Assembly (NCBI GenBank): GCA_022340465.1
Contig: JAJDNW010000108.1
Location: forward strand, 1 to 36,721
Direction of reading: 5' to 3'
Source of the DNA: Deltaproteobacteria bacterium
GTDB taxonomy: Bacteria > Desulfobacterota > Desulfobacteria > Desulfobacterales > B30-G6
Length of the DNA: 36,721 nucleotides
In this document: piece by piece, positions 7,925 to 16,014 of the stretch
Position numbering within the stretch: position 1 is the first letter of the stretch
How the letters are laid out: the number at the start of each line of letters is the position of its first letter
Notes under the pieces: generated by a model
Told to the model about the DNA's origin: nothing
Seen by the model: the letters and a program-made list of their open reading frames with translations, nothing else
Database searches by the model: none
Made by a program: the position numbers and the translations under genes

Positions 7925-9055
7925 ATGAAAGCCTATCGACAGTTCATGCAGCAGGCCCTCGCTCTTGCCGAAAAGGGCCGGGGGTACACATCTCCCAATC
8001 CCATGGTCGGTGCGGTCGTCGTTCGAGACGACCGGGTGGTGGGCCGGGGCTACCACCACGCCGCCGGAGAACCCCACGCCGAAGTGAACGCCATCGACGA
8101 TGCGGGCGACAGGGCCAGGGGCGCAACCATATTCGTTACCCTGGAGCCCTGCAACCATTTCGGCCGCACCCCTCCCTGCACGGAAAAAATCTTGAAAGCC
8201 GGCATAAGGAAAGTGGTCGTCGCCATGCTGGACCCCAACCCGGACGTGCGGGGCGGCGGCATGGACTATCTGCGGCAAAAGGGCCTGGAGGTGGTCGGCG
8301 GTATCCGCGAGAGAGAAGCCGCCCGGCAGAACGAGGTGTTCGTCAAATACATTCAGACCAAAAAACCCTTTGTCATTCTGAAGTGCGCGGCGACCCTGGA
8401 CGGGCAGATCGCCACCCGGACCGGCGACTCGAAGTGGGTTACCGGGGCGGCGGCCCGGATGCACGTGCATGCCATGCGGCACGCTGCCGATGCCATCATG
8501 GTCGGCGTGGGTACGGTCCTCAAGGATGATCCCAGCCTGACGACCCGGCTCGAGGGGGGAGGGGGGCGCGACCCCAAACGCATCATTCTGGACACCCGGC
8601 TCTCGACGCCGGCAAGTGCCAGGGTGTTTCAAGTGGACTCCGATGCCGAAACGGTTATTGCTGCGGGCCCCCCGGCTGCCGATGGGGCACTTTTGCAGCG
8701 CAGAAAGGCCATCGAAGCGGCCGGCGGCCGGATTGTGGAGACCCGGCTCGATAACGGCCGTGTGGACCTGGGCGCACTGATGGAGACGCTGGGAAATGAA
8801 GGGGTCACCAGCGTGTTGATCGAGGGCGGCGGGCAGGTGGCCGGTGCGGCCCTTGCGGCGGGCATCGTGGACAAGGTGATGTTCTTCTACGCGCCCAAAA
8901 TTCTGGGAGGCAGCGACGGCGTGCCCATGGCGAGCGGCCGGGGGCCGGCGTTGATGCGGGACTGCCTGGTGCTGAAGGACACCCATGTGCAGCGATTCGG
9001 CGAGGACGTCCTGGTGGAGGGGTATATCCGTCGGACGTCAGACCCGCAGGGATAA
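7925..9055 (+). CDS. ribD: Bifunctional riboflavin biosynthesis deaminase/reductase
   Basis: A 376-aa enzyme for the second and third steps of riboflavin synthesis from GTP: deamination of the pyrimidine, then reduction of its ribosyl group. The N-terminal deaminase (about 1-145) has HAEVNAI (H51, E53) and two zinc cysteines (C76, C85) in PCNHFGRTPPC. The C-terminal NADPH-dependent reductase (about 146-365) has AATLDGQIA, SKWVTG, ADAIMVGVGTVLKDDP and LIEGGG. The start at 7925 has no obvious Shine-Dalgarno sequence, although the N-terminus aligns well with the family. It begins 26 nt after nrdR. Confidence 0.95.
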   Translation: MKAYRQFMQQALALAEKGRGYTSPNPMVGAVVVRDDRVVGRGYHHAAGEPHAEVNAIDDAGDRARGATIFVTLEPCNHFGRTPPCTEKILKAGIRKVVVAMLDPNPDVRGGGMDYLRQKGLEVVGGIREREAARQNEVFVKYIQTKKPFVILKCAATLDGQIATRTGDSKWVTGAAARMHVHAMRHAADAIMVGVGTVLKDDPSLTTRLEGGGGRDPKRIILDTRLSTPASARVFQVDSDAETVIAAGPPAADGALLQRRKAIEAAGGRIVETRLDNGRVDLGALMETLGNEGVTSVLIEGGGQVAGAALAAGIVDKVMFFYAPKILGGSDGVPMASGRGPALMRDCLVLKDTHVQRFGEDVLVEGYIRRTSDPQG

Positions 9056-9165
9056 AGACGGGCGCGAACGGTTGCGGATGATGGTTTCGTGCATATATTA
9101 CACTGGTTGAGCGTTTTAGCACTTCCGGATGATCGAGGCTGAAGATAACGTGTTTAAAATCAACC

Positions 9166-9197
9166 CCTTGGATCCTTGATTCCTTGGATCCTTAGCA
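9166..9197. repeat. Octamer tandem repeat between ribD and ribE
   Basis: Four consecutive 8-mers share the start CCTT: CCTTGGAT, CCTTGATT, CCTTGGAT and CCTTAGCA. Together they give an exact 12-nt direct repeat (9166-9177 and 9182-9193). The array lies in the 164-nt gap upstream of ribE. No FMN riboswitch (RFN) signature is visible in that gap. Confidence 0.6.
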
Positions 9198-9219
9198 CCC
9201 TTTCAGCTGGGTCGAACGC

Positions 9220-9882
9220 ATGTTTACTGGCATCATAGAAGGCTTGGGAACCATTACCGGCACCCGACCCTCGGGGCAGGGCATCCGCCTGGCCGTGGAG
9301 GCCGATTTCCTCCTTGACGGAACGAAGATCGGCGACAGCATCGCGGTCAACGGAGCGTGCCTGACGGCGGTGACCATCTCCGGCAGGCGCTTTGCGGCCG
9401 ATGTGTCCCAGGAAACGGTCGAGAAGACGACCTTTGGAAAGGCCAGGATCGGCGAGCGGGTGAACCTTGAACGGGCACTGATGCTGTCGGATCGCATCGA
9501 CGGGCACCTGGTGTCGGGCCATGTGGACGCAACGGGGGTCATTGCCCGCAAAGAGGCGGCCGGCACCGCCACCCTGGTGACGGTCGAGGTCCCGGCGGAA
9601 GTGGCGCGTTACATCATCAAGAAGGGATCCGTAGCCGTCGACGGCATCAGTCTCACCGTCAATACGTGTGATACGCGATCGTTTGCCGTGAGCATCATTC
9701 CGCACACCGGCGGGATGACCACCATCGGGTTCAAGGGGGTGGGCGCCACGGTGAACATCGAGGCCGACATGATCGGAAAATACGTGGAGCGTTTCATCAG
9801 GCCTGACAAGACCATTGAAAAGGAATCCGGTGGATCGTCGCTTGACATGGCGTTTCTGGCGCGGTCCGGATTCTTGAAATGA
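9220..9882 (+). CDS. ribE: Riboflavin synthase, alpha chain
   Basis: A 220-aa enzyme that dismutates two molecules of 6,7-dimethyl-8-ribityllumazine to riboflavin and the pyrimidine that re-enters the pathway. It has the two lumazine-binding repeats expected. The first begins MFTGIIEGLGTI and includes SIAVNGACLT; the second includes GHVDATGVI and GSVAVDGISLTVN. The length is normal. The Shine-Dalgarno sequence is weak. It follows ribD and precedes ribBA on the same strand. Confidence 0.95.
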   Translation: MFTGIIEGLGTITGTRPSGQGIRLAVEADFLLDGTKIGDSIAVNGACLTAVTISGRRFAADVSQETVEKTTFGKARIGERVNLERALMLSDRIDGHLVSGHVDATGVIARKEAAGTATLVTVEVPAEVARYIIKKGSVAVDGISLTVNTCDTRSFAVSIIPHTGGMTTIGFKGVGATVNIEADMIGKYVERFIRPDKTIEKESGGSSLDMAFLARSGFLK

Positions 9883-9937
9883 GATCGATTACAACTGTAC
9901 GGCCTGCTGATACGGGCCGGCAATCAGGAGTTTTTCA

Positions 9938-11161
9938 ATGTCGCTGTTGAAGATCGAAGAGGCTATCGAAGAAATCAAGGCCGGTCGCATGGTCATCCTG
10001 GTGGATGACGAAGACCGTGAAAACGAGGGAGATTTATGCATGGCCGCGGAGGCGGTCACGCCCGAGGCCATCAATTTCATGGCCAAATACGGACGGGGCC
10101 TGATCTGCCTGCCCATGACGGCGGAAAAATGCGATTCCCTGGACCTGCCTATGATGGTCGACAATAACACATCGCGTTTCGAGACCGGCTTCACGGTGTC
10201 GATAGAGGCTAGAAAGGGTGTTACCACCGGCATTTCCGCTGCAGACAGGGCCACGACCGTTCTCACGGCCGTGGCGGACGACGCCGTGCCCGGGGACCTG
10301 GCACGGCCGGGACACGTTTTTCCGCTGCGCGCAAGGAACGGTGGCGTTATGGTACGGGTCGGCCAGACCGAAGGCTCCGTCGACCTGGCACGCTTGGCCG
10401 GGATGAAGCCTGCGGCCGTGATCTGCGAAATCATGGATGAAGACGGTACCATGGCAAGAATGCCCAGCCTCGAGAAATTCAGCGCGGAGCATGGTATCGG
10501 CATCTGCACCGTGTCCGATCTTGTGGAATACCGGACCCGTACGGAATCGTTTGTCCACATCGCCGCTCAGACTTCCATCCCCACGAGCTATGGCGGGGAC
10601 TTCAGGATTATCGCCTTTGAAAACGACATCGACGACCTGACCCACATCGCGCTGGTCAAGGGCGAGATCGACCCGGAAAAGCCGATTCTGGTGAGGGTCC
10701 ACTCCGAGTGCATGACCGGCGACATATTCAGTTCCCTGCGCTGCGACTGTGGTGAACAGCTGCACCGGGCCATGGCCATGATGGAAAAAGAGGGGTCGGG
10801 GGTGATCGTATACATGCGTCAGGAGGGGCGCGGTATCGGCCTGGTCAACAAACTGAAGGCCTATGAGCTGCAGCTGAAGCAGGGAATGGACACGGTGGAG
10901 GCCAACCACGAGCTCGGGTTCAAGGACGATCTGCGCGAATACGGCATCGGGGCCCAGATCCTGGTCAAACTGGGAGTCAGAAAGATGCGCCTCATGACCA
11001 ACAACCCCAAAAAAATGGTCGGCCTGGAGGGCTACGGGTTGAGCCTCGTAGAGCAGACCCCCATCGAGGTCCCGCCCAACGAGTACAACAAGGGCTATCT
11101 CGAGTGCAAACGGTTGAAGATGGGGCACCTGCTCAATACGTGTGAAATGATCAATTCTTAG
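9938..11161 (+). CDS. ribBA: Bifunctional DHBP synthase / GTP cyclohydrolase II
   Basis: A 407-aa fusion that starts both branches of riboflavin synthesis. The N-terminal RibB domain (about 1-200) makes the four-carbon unit from ribulose 5-phosphate and shows DDEDRENEGDL near 23-33. The C-terminal RibA domain (about 205-400) opens GTP and has the zinc ligands C258, C269 and C271, spaced as in E. coli RibA, followed by MRQEGRGIGLVNK. AGGAG upstream of 9938 supports the start. The fused form is standard in this lineage. The ribulose 5-phosphate substrate is chemically linked to the rpiB product upstream. Confidence 0.96.
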   Translation: MSLLKIEEAIEEIKAGRMVILVDDEDRENEGDLCMAAEAVTPEAINFMAKYGRGLICLPMTAEKCDSLDLPMMVDNNTSRFETGFTVSIEARKGVTTGISAADRATTVLTAVADDAVPGDLARPGHVFPLRARNGGVMVRVGQTEGSVDLARLAGMKPAAVICEIMDEDGTMARMPSLEKFSAEHGIGICTVSDLVEYRTRTESFVHIAAQTSIPTSYGGDFRIIAFENDIDDLTHIALVKGEIDPEKPILVRVHSECMTGDIFSSLRCDCGEQLHRAMAMMEKEGSGVIVYMRQEGRGIGLVNKLKAYELQLKQGMDTVEANHELGFKDDLREYGIGAQILVKLGVRKMRLMTNNPKKMVGLEGYGLSLVEQTPIEVPPNEYNKGYLECKRLKMGHLLNTCEMINS

Positions 11162-11167
11162 CCGGAA

Positions 11168-11193
11168 CCACAAAGGCACAAAGGGCACGCAGA
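11168..11193. repeat. Dispersed intergenic motif, copy 1
   Basis: CCACAAAGGCACAAAGGG begins 7 nt after the ribBA stop. A closely similar sequence, CCACGAAGGACACAAAGA, occurs on the opposite strand near 26121-26139. Both fit the pattern CCACRAAGG-CACAAAG. Two similar copies in unrelated gaps suggest a dispersed repeat family; its function is unknown. Confidence 0.45.
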
Positions 11194-11319
11194 ATATGCA
11201 GCGCAGGGGCCTATCCCTGCCGCAGTGACTTGCGGGACAACTTGGGGGACGGGGATCCAGGGCATTCAGCAAATTAACCATACAACAGCATTTGAAGCCA
11301 AACTTTTGGGGGAAAAACC

Positions 11320-11793
11320 ATGCCGAAAATTGTCGAAGCCAATCTGATTGCCGAGGGGAAGACGTTTGCCATCGTGGTCAGCCGTTTTAACGACTTCATT
11401 ACCGACAGGCTCGTGGGCGGCGCCGTGGATGCGCTGGTGAGATGCGGGGCTAAAGACGGGGACATAGACGTCATCAAGGTCCCCGGCGCGTTCGAGATCC
11501 CGCTGATCGCCAAGAAGGTGGCCAAAAAGGGCCGCCACGACGCCATCATCTGCCTCGGGGCGGTCATTCGCGGGGCGACGCCGCATTTCGACTACGTGAG
11601 TGCGGAAGTGTCCAAGGGTGTCGCCATGGTCGGCCTGGAAGCCGAGGTTCCGGTCATTTTCGGCATCGTCACTACCGACACCATCGAGCAGGCCATTGAA
11701 AGGGCCGGCACCAAGGCCGGGAACAAAGGCTGGAGTGCGGCCGTGTCCGCCGTGGAGATGGCCAACCTGAACCATATGGTCGACCAGGTCTGA
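11320..11793 (+). CDS. ribH: 6,7-dimethyl-8-ribityllumazine synthase
   Basis: A 157-aa enzyme that condenses the RibD pyrimidine product with the RibB four-carbon unit; it usually assembles into large hollow oligomers. Clear motifs are [30 protein letters not shown] and [17 protein letters not shown] lies upstream of the start. It is 158 nt after ribBA, a gap that contains a dispersed-repeat motif. The nusB start follows after 3 nt. Confidence 0.96.
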   Translation: MPKIVEANLIAEGKTFAIVVSRFNDFITDRLVGGAVDALVRCGAKDGDIDVIKVPGAFEIPLIAKKVAKKGRHDAIICLGAVIRGATPHFDYVSAEVSKGVAMVGLEAEVPVIFGIVTTDTIEQAIERAGTKAGNKGWSAAVSAVEMANLNHMVDQV

Positions 11794-11796
11794 TAA

Positions 11797-12504
11797 ATGG
11801 GTAATCGCCGCAAATCAAGAGAGCTTGCCATGCAGGCTCTTTTTTATATGGATACCAACAGGAGCATTTCCTTGGAAAACCTGGACCTGTACTGCCGCAA
11901 TTTCCAGCCTTCCGAGAAGGTGCGTCCTTTTTTTCTGCAGCTGGTACAGGGTGTGATCGCCTCTAAGGCGAGGGTGGACGCGGTCATCGAACGTTACTCC
12001 AGCAACTGGAAAATTCACCGCATGTCATGTGTCGACCGGAACATCCTCCGCCTGGCGGTCTATGAGGTGCTTTTTCTCGAGGATATCCCCGTAAAGGTCA
12101 GCATCAACGAGGCGATTGACATCGGCAAGAAGTTCGGTACGGACGAATCGGGCGCTTTCATCAACGGCATCCTGGACAGCATCCGTTTAGCACTCGACAA
12201 AGGTGAACTAAAGGCCGGGGAGGAAGCCCCCCGGGAGACCAGCGTAAGAAGATGTCCGCGCCTGGGAGGTCCCGTTCCCTTCAAATACTGCCTGCATTCC
12301 GGGGAGGACGGGCCGTGTTTCAAAATCATGGACTGCTGGTGGGAGGCGTTCGACATCCGGTCGTACCTGGAGGAGCATCTTTCCCCGGAAGCATTTGAGA
12401 GGCTGATGGCCGCCAAACCGAAGCCCAAGGTGGCCAGCCTGGTGGAACTGGTAGAGCAGGCCAAAAAAAACGTCAAGAAGCCACCCCCGGAAGCGTTGTC
12501 GTGA
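11797..12504 (+). CDS. nusB: Antitermination factor NusB with cysteine-rich C-terminal extension
   Basis: The first ~138 residues are an all-helical NusB domain, which binds boxA RNA with NusE (S10) to promote rRNA antitermination: SRELAMQALFYMDT, then VDRNILRLAVYEVLFL, INEAIDIGKKFGTDESGAFING. Normal NusB stops around 140-150 aa; this one has 235. The extra segment has four cysteines (C153, C165, C174, C180) in a compact block ending DCWW, then a helical tail rich in Lys and Pro. The cysteine spacing suggests a metal site or a small separate domain. The ORF is continuous with no sign of frameshift. Start ATG 11797 is 3 nt after ribH. NusB identity is sure; the role of the extension is unknown. 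Confidence 0.93.
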   Translation: MGNRRKSRELAMQALFYMDTNRSISLENLDLYCRNFQPSEKVRPFFLQLVQGVIASKARVDAVIERYSSNWKIHRMSCVDRNILRLAVYEVLFLEDIPVKVSINEAIDIGKKFGTDESGAFINGILDSIRLALDKGELKAGEEAPRETSVRRCPRLGGPVPFKYCLHSGEDGPCFKIMDCWWEAFDIRSYLEEHLSPEAFERLMAAKPKPKVASLVELVEQAKKNVKKPPPEALS

Positions 12505-12546
12505 TGCCTTTCATGGGTAAGGCTTTCCAATGTAGAGGAGGCTGAA

Positions 12547-13170
12547 GTGATCATAAAAGAACTTGCAGTGGGGCCGATCATGGCCAACTGCTTTATCGTC
12601 GGATGTGAGGAAACCAAAAAAGCAGCCGTTATCGACCCGGGCGAGGATGCGGACAGGATTCTGGCGACTCTGGCGGATTCGCACCTGACGGTCGGCTGCA
12701 TCATCAATACCCATGGTCATTTCGATCATGTGGGCGCCAACGCGAGGCTCAAGGAGGTTACCGGGGCAAAGATCATGATCCATGCGCTGGATGCACCGAT
12801 GCTTACCCAGCTGTCGCAGAGCGCCGCCGCCATGGGAATGCGGGCGGACAATTCGCCGCCGGCGGACCGGCTGCTCGAGGACGGCGAAACCGTCACTTGC
12901 GGCAGCATCACCTTCAAGGTGCTGCACACGCCGGGTCACACGCCGGGCGGCATCTCCCTTCTCACCGGAGGCCACGTGTTCGTCGGCGACACGCTGTTCG
13001 CGGGATCCATCGGCCGCACGGACTTTCCGGGAGGAGACTTTGCTACGCTGGAAGCCAGCATCAGGGAAAAGTTGTACGTACTGGACGACGATGTCGTCGT
13101 CTATCCCGGCCACATGGGAAGGACCACCATCGGCAGGGAAAAACAGACCAACCCCTTTGTCCGGGGTTGA
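12547..13170 (+). CDS. Metallo-beta-lactamase-fold hydrolase (glyoxalase II-like)
   Basis: A 207-aa MBL-superfamily hydrolase with the binuclear metal motif THGHFDH (H56, H58, D60, H61) and downstream LHTPGHTPGG and GDTLF motifs. The compact size and lack of a C-terminal substrate domain fit the YcbL/GloB-like group, often annotated hydroxyacylglutathione hydrolase-like. It starts with GTG at 12547 behind a strong AGAGGAGG (12534-12541). A true glyoxalase II role is not established from sequence. It sits between nusB and ispG on the same strand. Confidence 0.88.
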   Translation: MIIKELAVGPIMANCFIVGCEETKKAAVIDPGEDADRILATLADSHLTVGCIINTHGHFDHVGANARLKEVTGAKIMIHALDAPMLTQLSQSAAAMGMRADNSPPADRLLEDGETVTCGSITFKVLHTPGHTPGGISLLTGGHVFVGDTLFAGSIGRTDFPGGDFATLEASIREKLYVLDDDVVVYPGHMGRTTIGREKQTNPFVRG

Positions 13171-13202
13171 ACTCGCCCTGTTCGTCTGATATTCTGAGGG
13201 GC

Positions 13203-14285
13203 ATGTCTCTTTCCGTCAAACGCAACAAGACCGCGCAGGTCAGGATCGGTAAGGTAAAGGTCGGGGGCGGCGCACCCATCGCGGTCCAATCCATGACCAA
13301 CACGCAAACGGCTGACGTGGCCGCCACCGTTGCACAAATCCGGCGGCTGACGGCGGCCGGGTGCGAGATCGTGCGCGTAGCGGTGCCGGACGAGGCGGCC
13401 GCACGGGCGATCCGCCGTATCAGAATGGAAATATCCATTCCCCTGATTGCGGACATTCACTTCAATCACCGCCTGGCGATAGCGGCTGTCGGGGCCGGGG
13501 CCGACGGACTGAGGATCAACCCCGGCAACATCGGTTCCTCCCGGAAGGTAAAGGCAGTTGCCGATTGTGCCCGGGAGGCCGGGGTCCCCATCCGCGTAGG
13601 GGTCAACGCGGGGTCGCTGGAAAAGGATCTTATCGAAAAATACCGGGGTGCCACCGCTGAAGCGATGGTCATATCCGCTCTAAGGAACGTCGATATCCTC
13701 AGATCCTTCGATTTTCACGATCTCAAGGTGTCCATCAAGGCTTCGGATGTGACGCGGACCGTGGAAGCCTACCGGTTGTTTGCCGAGAAATCCGACATTC
13801 CCGTCCATCTGGGCGTTACCGAAGCCGGCGGACTTTATTCCGGCATCGTCAAATCCTCCCTGGGCATCGGTATGCTGCTGGCCGAAGGCATCGGGGACAC
13901 CATCCGGGTGTCGCTGACGCGTGATCCCGTCGAGGAGGTCCGGGTAGGGTTCGAGATTCTGAAAGCGCTGGGGATCCGCCGCCACGGGCCCGACATCATT
14001 TCCTGCCCCACTTGTGGGCGCTGCAACATCGACCTGTTCGACATCGCCGAAAAAATCGAAAAACGGGTCCTCACCATGACGGCCCCCATCAAGATTGCCG
14101 TCATGGGGTGTGTGGTCAACGGGCCGGGGGAGGCCCGGGAGGCGGACATCGGTATTGCCGGCGGCGATGGCAGGGGGGTTTTGTTCAAAAAGGGCGAGGT
14201 GGTCGAGACGCTGCCCCAGGAGCAGTTGGCCGACGTCCTTTTAAAGGAGCTGGATGCTTGTGAAGCGGCATACCGTCATCGGTAG
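13203..14285 (+). CDS. ispG: 4-hydroxy-3-methylbut-2-en-1-yl diphosphate synthase
   Basis: A 360-aa [4Fe-4S] enzyme of the MEP isoprenoid pathway that converts MEcPP to HMBPP. Cluster ligands appear as C268 and C271 (SCPTCGRC), C303 (MGCVVNGPGE) and E310, the known three-Cys plus Glu set. The N-terminal TIM barrel begins RIGKVKVGGGAPIAVQSMTN. The reading frame is open far upstream through the preceding hydrolase gene, but ATG 13203 with GAGGGG just upstream matches the family start. The length is typical for the short bacterial form. Confidence 0.95.
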   Translation: MSLSVKRNKTAQVRIGKVKVGGGAPIAVQSMTNTQTADVAATVAQIRRLTAAGCEIVRVAVPDEAAARAIRRIRMEISIPLIADIHFNHRLAIAAVGAGADGLRINPGNIGSSRKVKAVADCAREAGVPIRVGVNAGSLEKDLIEKYRGATAEAMVISALRNVDILRSFDFHDLKVSIKASDVTRTVEAYRLFAEKSDIPVHLGVTEAGGLYSGIVKSSLGIGMLLAEGIGDTIRVSLTRDPVEEVRVGFEILKALGIRRHGPDIISCPTCGRCNIDLFDIAEKIEKRVLTMTAPIKIAVMGCVVNGPGEAREADIGIAGGDGRGVLFKKGEVVETLPQEQLADVLLKELDACEAAYRHR

Positions 14286-14374
14286 CACCGGGAGACGGTG
14301 GCCTGGCCTGTTGGAGAGTTGCATAAACGTCACCGTTGTATAAACAACACGGCAACATGTACGAAAGGAAGATG

Positions 14375-15895
14375 ATGAGCAAAAAGGTGCCAACGGCAAT
14401 CGAACCCACCCGGGTGGAGGACTACCCCGAGTGGTATCAGCAGGTGGTGAAAGCATCGGACCTGGCGGAGCGGTCCTCCGTGCGCGGGTGCATGGTGATC
14501 AAACCCTGGGGGTACTCCCTCTGGGAGAACATCGTGCGCGCAATGGACGACATGTTCAAGGCAACCGGTGTTCAGAATGCCTATTTTCCCCTGTTCATTC
14601 CCAAAAGCTTTCTGGAAAAGGAGGCCGAGCACGTGGAAGGGTTTGCCAAGGAATGTGCCGTGGTGACCCACCATCGCCTTGAAAAGGATGAACAGGGCGG
14701 GCTCGTTCCCGCCGGCGAACTGGCAGAGCCTCTGGTGGTGCGACCCACGTCGGAAACCATCATCGGTGACTCCTTTTCCCGTTGGGTGAAGAGCTACCGC
14801 GACCTGCCCCTGCTCATCAACCAGTGGGCCAACGTGGTGCGTTGGGAAATGCGCACGCGCATTTTTTTAAGAACCAGTGAGTTCCTCTGGCAGGAGGGGC
14901 ACACCGTGCACGCCACGGAGGAGGAAGCCGTCGAGCGCACCCGCATGATGCTGGATGTGTATGCCCGCTGCGCCGAAGAATACCTGGCAATGCCGGTGAT
15001 CAGGGGGCGCAAGTCGGCTTCCGAAAGATTTCCGGGAGCCGTGGACACCCTGTGCATCGAGGCCATGATGCAGGATCGAAAGGCCCTGCAGGCCGGCACT
15101 TCCCACTTCTTGGGGCAGAATTTCGCCCGGGCGTCCGAAATCAGATTTCAGACCCCTGATGAAACGGAGGAATACGCCTGGACCACTTCCTGGGGCACGT
15201 CGACCCGCCTGGTAGGGGGCGTGATCATGACCCACGGGGACGATGACGGCATTATCCTGCCCCCCAGGGTCGCCTCGTCGCATGCCGTCCTGCTGCCCAT
15301 TGTCAGAAAACCGGGCGAGCGGGACAAGGTCATGGCCTACGTGAACGACCTTGCCGGGCGCCTGCGGAACCAGTACTACCATGGCCGCAGGGTCAGGATC
15401 GAAGTGGACGACCGGGATATCGGCGGTGCCAGGGGCTGGGAGTGGATCAAGAAAGGCATTCCCGTCAGGGTGGAGATCGGTCCCAGGGACATCGCCGAAA
15501 ATTCCGTTTTTGTGGGCAGACGCGACAAGGCTCACCGTGACAGGGAATCGATGCCTGTCGACCGCTTCCTTGAATCGTTCGCGGGTATCCTGGATGAGAT
15601 ACAGGCCAATTTATACGACCGCGCGCTTGCCTTCAGAGAGGCGAACACCCGGGAAATTTCGAACGACAAGGCCTTCTATGACTACTTTACACCGCAGGAC
15701 AGCGAGAAGCCCGAAATCCATGGCGGGTTTGCAATGTCGCCCTGGTGCGGCAACGCATCCTGCGAGGCGGCCATCAAGGAGGACTTGAAGGTGACCATTC
15801 GCTGCATCCCCTTCGACAGCGAGATTACGGACAAGGGCTGCATCTGCTGCGGCAAGCCGGGAGGACGGCAGGTTATTTTTGCCAAAGCATACTAA
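14375..15895 (+). CDS. proS: Prolyl-tRNA synthetase, archaeal/eukaryote-like type
   Basis: A class II aminoacyl-tRNA synthetase of about 506 aa that charges tRNA(Pro). SVRGCMVIKPWGYSLWEN, VVRPTSETIIGDSFSRWV and RIFLRTSEFLWQEGHT are class II and ProRS motifs of the archaeal/eukaryote-like form. The INS editing domain of the bacterial form is missing. The C-terminus has a cysteine-rich zinc domain (CGNASCEAA, CICCGKPGG) and ends in tyrosine, also typical of that form. ATG 14375 follows AAGGAAG; an adjacent ATG at 14372, an ATG at 14357 and a TTG at 14336 are less likely starts. The gene is complete. Horizontal origin of this type in bacteria is established for the family but not shown here. Confidence 0.94.
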   Translation: MSKKVPTAIEPTRVEDYPEWYQQVVKASDLAERSSVRGCMVIKPWGYSLWENIVRAMDDMFKATGVQNAYFPLFIPKSFLEKEAEHVEGFAKECAVVTHHRLEKDEQGGLVPAGELAEPLVVRPTSETIIGDSFSRWVKSYRDLPLLINQWANVVRWEMRTRIFLRTSEFLWQEGHTVHATEEEAVERTRMMLDVYARCAEEYLAMPVIRGRKSASERFPGAVDTLCIEAMMQDRKALQAGTSHFLGQNFARASEIRFQTPDETEEYAWTTSWGTSTRLVGGVIMTHGDDDGIILPPRVASSHAVLLPIVRKPGERDKVMAYVNDLAGRLRNQYYHGRRVRIEVDDRDIGGARGWEWIKKGIPVRVEIGPRDIAENSVFVGRRDKAHRDRESMPVDRFLESFAGILDEIQANLYDRALAFREANTREISNDKAFYDYFTPQDSEKPEIHGGFAMSPWCGNASCEAAIKEDLKVTIRCIPFDSEITDKGCICCGKPGGRQVIFAKAY

Positions 15896-16014
15896 GCGCC
15901 CGGCACCGAATTCCGGATGCGGGATGTTTGGGGCGGCGAGTTCCGGGCGACTGCGATGCAGTTGCCTGACCATTGTGCGAATCATTCAGGGCTCGAGAGC
16001 ATTCAGTCTGTCGC

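Noticed and set aside
12897-13202. N-terminal extension of ispG by about 100 residues
   Set aside because: The extension overlaps the MBL hydrolase in another frame, has no similarity to IspG, and a good start with a ribosome binding site lies at 13203.
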